Below the pieces are notes generated by a model. The model saw nothing but the letters and a program-made list of their open reading frames with translations. It was not told the origin of the DNA and ran no database searches. DNA of 64,000 nt from positions 1 to 64,000 of the forward strand of contig NZ_BMSK01000010.1 in the NCBI RefSeq assembly GCF_014649115.1, in the 5' to 3' direction. The DNA comes from Streptomyces eurythermus. GTDB lineage: Bacteria; Actinomycetota; Actinomycetes; Streptomycetales; Streptomycetaceae. Below, piece after piece: positions 26,012 through 32,943 of the stretch. Position numbers and translations under genes: made by a program. Within the stretch, counting starts at the first letter, position 1. Each line of letters begins with the position of its first letter.

Positions 26012-27292
26012 TCACTTGCGGCCGGGTGTCCAGTCCATGCCCCAGCCGTAGGCGTGGTCCACGGTGCGCTGCGGGCTCGTTCCGCGCTCCGGCACCAGGT
26101 AGCGCGCCTCGCGCTGGACGAGCAGGTCGCCGCCGGTGTTGGTGATCAGGGCGAGCGCGCACACCGGGGAGGCGACGGTGCACTCGTCCAGCGAGAACTC
26201 GACGGGGGCGCCGTGCTGCGGCTGGAGGGTGACGGTGGCGTGCAGGTCGGCGAAGGAGCGGGCGCCTTCGTAGATGGTGACGAAGACGAGGATGCGCCGG
26301 AAGTCGCGGGTGTGGTCGAGGTTGATGGTGAGGTTCTCGCCGCGGGCCACGGCTCCGGTGCGGTCGTCGCCGTCGAGATGGATGTACGGCGGCTGGTGCA
26401 GCGCGCCGAAGGCGTTGCCGAGGGCCTGGACGACGCCCTTGCGGCCGTCGGCGAGTTCGTACAGCGCGCACAGGTCGAGGTCGATGCCGCCCTGGCCGCT
26501 CAGCCGGCCGAGCCAGCCCGTGGGCTGCTTGAGCAGGTGCCAGTTGAGGTTCACCCGCATCGCGCCGGAGGTGCCGCCCTGTTTGGCGAGCGAGACGGAC
26601 GGGGCCGCCTTGGTGAGCGTGACCTTGGACAGCCGGACCGGCTGGGCCGCGGGCGGTGCCGAGGGGGCCGCGGCGGGACGGGGCGGCGGAGCCTGCGCCG
26701 CCGTGGGAGGGGCGGCAGGGGGCGGCGGGGCGACCGGTGCCGGGGCCGCGGGTGGTGCCGCGTGCTGGGGTTCGTCCACGCTGATGCCGAAGTCCGTCGC
26801 CAGTCCTTCGAGTCCGCTGTCGTAGCCCTGGCCGACGGCCCGGAACTTCCAGCCGCCCTGGCGGCGGTAGAACTCGCCGAGCACGAAGGCGGTCTCCACC
26901 GTCGCGCCGGGGCTGTCGAAGCGGGCGACCACCTGTCCGGAGGCGGCGTCGGCCACCTCGATGAAGAGGTCCGGGACCTGCCCGAACGTGCCGCCGTCGG
27001 CGGAGGCGGCGAGGACGATCCGCTCGATGTCGCCCTCCACGCGCGCGAGGTCGGCCAGCAGGGTGTCGGTGACCCGTCCGCCGGCCGTCCGCTTGCCCTC
27101 GTGGCGTACGGCGCCGGAGGCGTGGGCGGGCTGGTTGTAGAAGACGAAGTCGGCGTCGGAGCGGACCTTTCCGGCGGCGAGCAGCAGGGCCGAGGCGTCG
27201 GCGTCGGGCACCCCGTGGCCGGAGCGCCAGCCCAGTTCGACGCGTAGCGCCGTCGTGGGCACCTGCGTGTTCGATCCTTTCGGCATTGACAT
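26012..27292 (-). CDS. TerD-family protein with two TerD domains
   Basis: A 426-aa stress protein. The first TerD domain (about residues 1-165) has RVELGWRSG, DADASALLLAAGKVRSDADF, VFYNQPAHASG and YRRQGGWKFRAVGQGYDSGL. A Pro/Ala-rich linker (about 170-225) leads to a second, more divergent TerD-like domain (VNLNWHLL...GGIDLDLCALYELADGRKG...TVTLQPQHGAPVEFSLDEC). TerD proteins bind calcium and belong to tellurite/stress systems often linked to membrane or phage stress. The start is taken at ATG 27292 with GGGGGCGG just upstream; another ATG lies at 27304. No other ter gene is adjacent. Confidence 0.88.
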   Translation of the reverse strand: MSMPKGSNTQVPTTALRVELGWRSGHGVPDADASALLLAAGKVRSDADFVFYNQPAHASGAVRHEGKRTAGGRVTDTLLADLARVEGDIERIVLAASADGGTFGQVPDLFIEVADAASGQVVARFDSPGATVETAFVLGEFYRRQGGWKFRAVGQGYDSGLEGLATDFGISVDEPQHAAPPAAPAPVAPPPPAAPPTAAQAPPPRPAAAPSAPPAAQPVRLSKVTLTKAAPSVSLAKQGGTSGAMRVNLNWHLLKQPTGWLGRLSGQGGIDLDLCALYELADGRKGVVQALGNAFGALHQPPYIHLDGDDRTGAVARGENLTINLDHTRDFRRILVFVTIYEGARSFADLHATVTLQPQHGAPVEFSLDECTVASPVCALALITNTGGDLLVQREARYLVPERGTSPQRTVDHAYGWGMDWTPGRK

Positions 27293-27596
27293 GTCCGCCC
27301 CCATCACGTGTTCGGTCCGGCGGGTTCCGCCCGTCGGTCCGGATCCTCCCGGCCGGTGCGTTCCCTGCCCACAACCTATTCCGCGCCCCGGCGCACGCCC
27401 AGGAACGGCACAGGAAGATCGCCGGTCAACCGCCGGTAACACCGCAGGAACTCAGCCTTTACACGATCCAAACGTCGACTGGCGTCCCTTTTTGCCATGT
27501 TCGCTCGGATTGAGGATGTCAGACTCCCGACGACACGGAAAACAACCCTCTTATCGGTCTCCCCAACCAGCACATCGTGGGCTTAACTTATGTGCC
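27293..27596. other. Divergent promoter region, terD-like and DUF6643 genes
   Basis: About 300 bp without a gene, AT-richer from 27440 to 27596. No Shine-Dalgarno sequence precedes the DUF6643 ATG at 27597. Instead TTAACTTATGT (27583-27593) lies directly in front, as expected for a -10 box and a leaderless transcript. A promoter for the TerD gene is presumably at the left side; no clear box seen. Confidence 0.4.
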
Positions 27597-28040
27597 ATGA
27601 CCTCCCCCCGCTCCACTTATGGTGGCGGCTACTACTCCGCCTCCTTCAAGGAGACCCCGATCTACGACTCGCTCGTCGCCGAGCGTGGCACTCCGCAGAT
27701 CGCCCCGATCAGGGTCCCCGCCGCCTACGACACGGGCAGCGGTCTGCCCGCCCTGCCGTCGGCCCTGCCCGCCCTCCCGGCGGCCCCGTCCGCGCAGCAG
27801 CCCCCGGCCTACGGCTACCCGCAGGCACCGCAGCCCGCGCCGCTCCAGCAGGCGCCCACGGCGTACATCCCGCAGCAGGCGAGCGCCCCGCGCGGCTATC
27901 CCGGCCCGCAGGCCCCGCAGCAGCAGCGGCCGACGGCGGGAGGCAACGGGTACGAGGCGATGCGCCCGGCCGCGCCGCGCCCCGCGCCGGCTCCCTACCA
28001 GGATCCGTACAACAACCAGCAGCAGTACCGCGGTTACTGA
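27597..28040 (+). CDS. DUF6643 family protein
   Basis: A 147-aa protein beginning MTSPRSTYGGGYYSASFKET, the conserved N-terminus of a Streptomyces-specific family (about residues 1-45, including PIYDSLVAERGTPQIAPIRV). The rest is a disordered tail rich in Pro, Ala, Gln and Tyr. No membrane segment or signal. Function is unknown. The lack of a ribosome binding site suggests leaderless translation. Confidence 0.8.
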   Translation: MTSPRSTYGGGYYSASFKETPIYDSLVAERGTPQIAPIRVPAAYDTGSGLPALPSALPALPAAPSAQQPPAYGYPQAPQPAPLQQAPTAYIPQQASAPRGYPGPQAPQQQRPTAGGNGYEAMRPAAPRPAPAPYQDPYNNQQQYRGY

Positions 28041-28081
28041 CGGCGCCCCGGCTGTCAGTGCCGCCTGGCACGATGGACGGC

Positions 28082-28942
28082 ATGGGAAACGCCGTAGTGC
28101 AGTCGATCCACGTCCATCCGGTCAAGGCGCTCCGGGGCGTATCGCCCCGGACGGCCGTGGTGGAGCCCTGGGGCCTGGCCGGTGACCGGCGCTGGACATT
28201 GATCGACGACGGGGGAACGGTCGTCACACAGCGCGAGTCGCCGCGCCTGGCGCTGGCCGCCGCCGAGCCTCTGGCCGGCGGCGGCATTCGTCTGTCCGCA
28301 CCCGGCCGGCAGTCGCTGACGGTCGAGGTGCCCGAGCCTTCCGGGACCGTCCTGGTGGACGTGTTCCGCACGAAGGTCGAGGCGGTTCCGGCCGCCGCGG
28401 CGGCGCACGAGTGGTGCAGCGCCTATCTGGGGACCAGGGTCCGCCTGGTCCACATGGACGATCCGGCCCTGCGCCGCCCGGTCGACCCGGAGTACGCCCT
28501 GCCCGGCGAGACGGTGAGCTTCGCCGACGGCTTCCCCCTGCTGGTCACCACGGCGGCCTCGCTGGAGGCGCTGAACTCCCTGATAGCCGACGGGCCGCAC
28601 GCCCACGAGGGCCCGCTGCCCATGAACCGGTTCCGGCCCAACCTCGTCGTCGCCGGCACCGAGCCCTGGGCGGAGGACGACTGGATCCGGATCTCCGTCG
28701 GCGACGTGGTGTTCCGGGCCACGAAGCCGAGCGCGCGGTGCGTGGTGACCACCACCGACCAGGACACCGCCGCACGCGGCCGGGAGCCGCTGTACACGCT
28801 GGCACGCCACCGCAGGAGGGACGGGAAGGTGCTGTTCGGGCTGAATCTCGTGCCCGTCACGCCCGGCACCGTCGGTGTCGGCGACCCGGTGCGGGTGCTG
28901 GAGCGCGCCTCGGACGAGGCCCGGGCGGCGGAGGGACGATGA
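28082..28942 (+). CDS. MOSC-domain protein
   Basis: A 286-aa protein. The N-terminal MOSC_N beta-barrel reads VQSIHVHPVKALRGVSPRTA and GLAGDRRWTLIDDGGTVVTQRE. The C-terminal MOSC domain contains MNRFRPNLVV, and KPSARCVVTTTD, whose Cys is the conserved sulfur/molybdenum-cofactor residue. YcbX-like proteins of this kind reduce N-hydroxylated bases or carry sulfur. The start at ATG 28082 is preferred over ATG 28073. It follows the DUF6643 gene closely but is probably independent. Confidence 0.88.
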   Translation: MGNAVVQSIHVHPVKALRGVSPRTAVVEPWGLAGDRRWTLIDDGGTVVTQRESPRLALAAAEPLAGGGIRLSAPGRQSLTVEVPEPSGTVLVDVFRTKVEAVPAAAAAHEWCSAYLGTRVRLVHMDDPALRRPVDPEYALPGETVSFADGFPLLVTTAASLEALNSLIADGPHAHEGPLPMNRFRPNLVVAGTEPWAEDDWIRISVGDVVFRATKPSARCVVTTTDQDTAARGREPLYTLARHRRRDGKVLFGLNLVPVTPGTVGVGDPVRVLERASDEARAAEGR

Positions 28943-29109
28943 TCCGCCGGGCCGGGAACCGGGGCCGTGCGCCGGCCGTTGAGGGGGCGTGAGAAATTCG
29001 TGAGAGACCGCGTACATCGGAGGTCACGGCGCTGGTGATGCCGCCCGCTCCCGGTCCGGGTCCGGACGGGCACCGCCGCCGGGGGTGGTGACGGACCGGA
29101 AGGGGGGAC

Positions 29110-29715
29110 ATGCGGGTACTCAGTGGGCTGTGGCGCTGGCGGCACAATCCGCTGCGCCGCGCGACCGATCTGGCCGAGGCGTGGCTGGCCCTCGTCGCGC
29201 TGCTGCTGATCGCCGTGGCCGCGCCCGTGACGGGCTGGCTGGTCGGGAGGGCCGCCGAGGACTCGCTCCAGCGGTCCGCGCGGCAGCAGCAGCACGCGCG
29301 TCATCTCGTGACGGCCACCGTGGTGAGGGAGTTGGGCGGCACCCTGCCGGAGGCCGACCCGGAGTCGTCCTCCGCGCGCGAGAGCCACAGCCGGGTGCTG
29401 GCGTACTGGCGGGCGCCGGACGGCTCCCGGCGGCACGGCCCGGTCCTCGCGGACCTGAAGTCCCCGCGGCCGGGGGACCACTTCGGGCTGTGGACCGACC
29501 CGCGGGGCCGGGTGACGACCCGCCCGCTGGACTCCGCCACGGCGACGACGCACGCCGCGCTCGCGGGGCTCGGCGCGGCCCTGCTGACCGCGGCCGCGGT
29601 GGAGACCGGCCGGCGGGTGACCGTATGGCGCCTGGTGCGGCGGCGGTACGCGCGCTGGGACCAGGCGTGGGAGCGGGCCGGCCCGGACTGGGGCAAGGCG
29701 GACACCAGCAGCTGA
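29110..29715 (+). CDS. Rv1733c-like two-helix membrane protein
   Basis: A 201-aa protein starting MRVLSGLWRWRHNPLRRATD, typical of actinobacterial Rv1733c-type proteins. One helix lies at about residues 23-47 and a second at about 145-166. The extracytoplasmic segment between them contains VLAYWRAPDGSRRHGPV and GLWTDPRGRVTTRP, and the C-terminus is basic. Function unknown. ATG is preceded by GGAAGGGGGG. Confidence 0.78.
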   Translation: MRVLSGLWRWRHNPLRRATDLAEAWLALVALLLIAVAAPVTGWLVGRAAEDSLQRSARQQQHARHLVTATVVRELGGTLPEADPESSSARESHSRVLAYWRAPDGSRRHGPVLADLKSPRPGDHFGLWTDPRGRVTTRPLDSATATTHAALAGLGAALLTAAAVETGRRVTVWRLVRRRYARWDQAWERAGPDWGKADTSS

Positions 29716-29938
29716 CGGGCTCGAGGCTCCGGTCAACCCGGCGTATCCGCACGCGCTACGGTGGACCGGCCGGAGCGCTGCCGGCGACGCCCCTGGACGC
29801 GTGACCCCCGGGGCGGGGGGCCCGGGAGCGCGCACGCGCTCACGCCCGCGGGCGGGCACGACCGCGGTCCGTCAGCGGCGGCAGCGCCCCGACGGGCGGC
29901 GGGCCATCAGGACGACAAGGTGGGGGCACAGCAACGCC

Positions 29939-32377
29939 ATGGCACAGGGCACGGTCCAGGTGACGCACACCGGTACATCGCGGTGGCGGCGCCGCACGGG
30001 TGAGTACGCGTCGCTGGCCGCCGCCCTGGAGGCCGCCGCCGACGGCGACGTCCTCACCATCGCCCCCGGCACCTACCGGGAGAACCTCGTCGTCCACCGG
30101 GCGGTGACGCTGCGCGGGTCCGAGGGCTCGGCCGGTTCGGTGCGGATCGCGCCCCCGGACGGGGTGCCGCTCACCGTGCGGGCCTCGGCGGTGGTGCGGG
30201 ACGTGCATGTGGAGGGCCAGGACGCGACGGTGCCCGCGCTGCTGGTCGAGGAGGGCACCCCCGAGCTGGCGGACGTGCGGATCGTCACCCGGTCCGCCGT
30301 CGGCATCGAGGTGCGCGGCGGCGCCCGCCCGACCGTGCGCCGGTGCACCGTCGACAACCCGGCCGGCGTCGGCATCGCCGTACTCGACGCCGGCGGCGGG
30401 GTGTTCGAGGACTGCGAGGTCGTCGCGGCCGGACAGGCGGGCGTGGCCGTCCGCGGCGGGGCCCGGCCGCGGCTGGAGCGCTGCCGGGTGCACCACGCCT
30501 CCGGCACCGGCCTCACCGTGACCGGGGAGAACACCGCGCTGGAGGCGGTGGGCTGCGAGATGTACGAGGTGCGCGGCGCGGGCGTGCAGGTCACCCAGCG
30601 GGCCACGGCGCACCTGACCGACTGCGAGGTGCACCGCACCGCCGCCGACGGCATCACCCTGGACACCGACGCGGTGCTCACCCTCGCCGACTGCCGGCTG
30701 CACGACATCCCGGAGAACGCGGTCGACCTGCGCTCCCGCTCGGTCCTCACCCTGACCCGGACGACGGTGCGCCGGTTCGGGCGCAACGGCCTGTCGGTGT
30801 GGGACCCGGGCACCCGCGTGGACGCCAACCAGTGCGAGATCTCCGACAGCACCGGCGACTATCCGGCGGTGTGGGTGAGCGACGGTGCCACCGCGGTGCT
30901 CGACTCCTGCCGGGTGCACGACGTGCCGGACGCGCTGTTCGTCCTGGACCGCGGCTCCCGCGCGGACGTCGTCGACAGCGATCTGTCGCAGGTGCGCAAC
31001 ACGGCCGTGTCGGTGAGCGACGGGGCGACCGCGCAGCTGGACGACTGCCGGATCCGGGAGGCGGCCACCGGCGCCTGGTTCCGCGACCACGGCAGCGGCG
31101 GCACGCTGAACAACTGCACCGTGGAGGACACCCAGACCGGGGTGATCGTCACCAAGGGCGCCGACCCGGTCATCGAGCGCTGCGTGGTCGGCTCGCCCGC
31201 CGAGGCGGGTTTCTACGTCTCCGCGGGCGGCCGGGGCAGCTTCCTGAACTGCCGGGTCACCGGCAGCGGGGGCTACGGCTTCCATGTGATCGACGGCAGC
31301 CGTACGACACTGCGCAAGTGCCGTACGGAACGCTGCGCGCGCGGCGGTTACGAGTTCGCCGACGGCGGGCCGGACGCGGCCCCGGGGACGGGGCCGGTCG
31401 TGGAGGACTGCACCAGCGACGAGAGCGCCGCCGCCCGGCCGCCCGCGATGCGGGAGCCGGTCGTGCAGACGGTGACACAGACCCCGGGCCTGCTGGGCGC
31501 CCTGCCGGGGCAGCGGGCGGCGGAGCAGGAGCCGGCCGGCCCCGCCGTGGAGCCGGCCGGGCCGCGGCGGACGTCGCAGGACGTGCTCGGCGAACTCGAC
31601 GCGCTGGTGGGCCTGGACAGCGTCAAGCGCGAGGTGCGGGCGCTGACCGACATGATCGAGGTGGGCCGGCGCCGGCAGCGGGCGGGACTGAAGGCGGCCT
31701 CGGTCAAGCGGCACCTGGTCTTCACCGGCTCCCCCGGCACCGGCAAGACGACGGTCGCCCGGCTGTACGGCGAGATCCTCGCCTCGCTCGGCGTGCTGGA
31801 GAAGGGCCACCTGGTGGAGGTGTCCCGGGTCGACCTGGTCGGCGAGCACATCGGGTCCACGGCGATCCGCACCCAGGAGGCCTTCGAGCGGGCGCGTGGC
31901 GGTGTGCTGTTCATCGACGAGGCGTACGCGCTGTCCCCGGAGGACGCCGGGCGGGACTTCGGCAAGGAGGCCATTGACACCCTGGTGAAGCTGATGGAGG
32001 ACCACCGGGAGGAGGTGGTGGTGATCGTCGCCGGGTACACCGCGGAGATGGAGCGCTTCCTCTCCGTCAACCCGGGTGTGGCCTCCCGTTTCTCCCGGAC
32101 CATCACCTTCGGCGACTACGGCCCCGAGGAGCTGCTGCGGATCGTGCGGCAGCAGGCGGACGAGCACGAGTACCGGCTGGCGCCGGGCGCGTCCGAGGCG
32201 CTGCTGACGTACTTCGCGGCGATCCCGAAGGGCCCGGCGTTCGGCAACGGCCGTACCGCCCGGCAGACGTTCGAGGCGATGGTGGAGCGGCACGCGAGCC
32301 GGGTGGCCCAGCTCCCCGACCCGACCACCGACGACCTGACCCTGCTGTACGCGGAGGATCTGCCCGAACTGCCCTGA
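29939..32377 (+). CDS. Beta-helix/AAA+ ATPase fusion (CbbX/EccA-like)
   Basis: An 812-aa protein with two parts. Residues about 20-500 are right-handed parallel beta-helix repeats of about 23 residues with recurring patterns such as LxDCxVHxxxxxGIxV (NosD/pectate-lyase-like). After a Pro/Ala linker comes an AAA+ domain of the CbbX/SpoVK/EccA group: Walker A GSPGTGKTT (about 597-605), Walker B GVLFIDEAYAL (about 655-665), then IVAGYTAEMERFLSVNPG and SRFSRTITF. EccA-type ATPases serve type VII secretion and CbbX remodels Rubisco; what this one remodels is unknown. The beta-helix may recognise a partner or polymer. No ESX or Rubisco gene is nearby. No signal peptide, so cytoplasmic. Confidence 0.88.
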   Translation: MAQGTVQVTHTGTSRWRRRTGEYASLAAALEAAADGDVLTIAPGTYRENLVVHRAVTLRGSEGSAGSVRIAPPDGVPLTVRASAVVRDVHVEGQDATVPALLVEEGTPELADVRIVTRSAVGIEVRGGARPTVRRCTVDNPAGVGIAVLDAGGGVFEDCEVVAAGQAGVAVRGGARPRLERCRVHHASGTGLTVTGENTALEAVGCEMYEVRGAGVQVTQRATAHLTDCEVHRTAADGITLDTDAVLTLADCRLHDIPENAVDLRSRSVLTLTRTTVRRFGRNGLSVWDPGTRVDANQCEISDSTGDYPAVWVSDGATAVLDSCRVHDVPDALFVLDRGSRADVVDSDLSQVRNTAVSVSDGATAQLDDCRIREAATGAWFRDHGSGGTLNNCTVEDTQTGVIVTKGADPVIERCVVGSPAEAGFYVSAGGRGSFLNCRVTGSGGYGFHVIDGSRTTLRKCRTERCARGGYEFADGGPDAAPGTGPVVEDCTSDESAAARPPAMREPVVQTVTQTPGLLGALPGQRAAEQEPAGPAVEPAGPRRTSQDVLGELDALVGLDSVKREVRALTDMIEVGRRRQRAGLKAASVKRHLVFTGSPGTGKTTVARLYGEILASLGVLEKGHLVEVSRVDLVGEHIGSTAIRTQEAFERARGGVLFIDEAYALSPEDAGRDFGKEAIDTLVKLMEDHREEVVVIVAGYTAEMERFLSVNPGVASRFSRTITFGDYGPEELLRIVRQQADEHEYRLAPGASEALLTYFAAIPKGPAFGNGRTARQTFEAMVERHASRVAQLPDPTTDDLTLLYAEDLPELP

Positions 32378-32404
32378 GCGGCCGTACCGTTAGCCCCCGG
32401 CGGG

Positions 32405-32833
32405 CTACAGGTTGTCTCCCCAGCCGGACTGGATCATGGTCTGGAAGGCCCACCTCCCGTCCCGCTTGAGCAGGATGTCGGCGTACCTCAGGCGCTGGGA
32501 GTGGCCGTCGGCGGTCATGGTCGAGTCCGTGAACACGACGGCCATCGAGGCGGACAGGAACACCGGGGTCCGGGTGGACTCGAAGGTGATGTCCTGGTCT
32601 CCGTCGCCCATCACATGGGTCATGGTGGCGAGGAACCGGTCCCGGTCCCACTGCGCCGAGCGGCCGTCGCCCGCGGAGTCGTCGCTGACGAGGTTGAGCG
32701 GGAACACCGCCATGTCCGCCATGCGCCTCACGTCGCGCCGGCCGCTCGCCGCGTCGTACTCCGCGAACCAGGCGTCCAGGCTCGCGCGGTCCTCGGCGGT
32801 CGGGGTGTATCCGGTGTCGGGCAGGAAGGTCAT
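32405..32833 (-). CDS. NTF2-like (SnoaL/DUF4440) protein
   Basis: A 142-aa protein of the SnoaL/SgcJ-type NTF2 fold: SLDAWFAEYDAASGRRDVRR, MADMAVFPLNLVSDD, RYADILLKRDGRWAFQTMIQ. It may bind a small ligand or act as an isomerase; no catalytic residue can be assigned. The ATG at 32833 has AAGGAG ten bases upstream. Two dyad elements lie in its promoter region (32865-32934), so it is probably tightly regulated. The next gene upstream is an unrelated membrane hydrolase on the same strand. Confidence 0.8.
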   Translation of the reverse strand: MTFLPDTGYTPTAEDRASLDAWFAEYDAASGRRDVRRMADMAVFPLNLVSDDSAGDGRSAQWDRDRFLATMTHVMGDGDQDITFESTRTPVFLSASMAVVFTDSTMTADGHSQRLRYADILLKRDGRWAFQTMIQSGWGDNL

Positions 32834-32864
32834 GCGGGCTCCTTCGACGGTGGCGGAACGTCGG

Positions 32865-32934
32865 CTAATCAAGTTTGACTAGTCGAGTCGCAGGGAGGGT
32901 ACACCGCTCCGCGCCGGTGATCAAACTTGATTAG
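32865..32934. promoter_or_regulatory. Perfect 14-bp inverted repeat, two operator-like dyads
   Basis: CTAATCAAGTTTGA (32865-32878) is perfectly inverted as TCAAACTTGATTAG (32921-32934), separated by 42 bp. Each arm is part of a smaller dyad: TAATCAAGTTTGACTA (32866-32881), and TGATCAAACTTGATTA around 32918-32933. The AT content stands out strongly in this genome. The sites lie just upstream of the NTF2-like gene. The pattern suits a MarR- or TetR-type repressor, not encoded next door. Confidence 0.65.
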
Positions 32935-32943
32935 TGAGGACGG

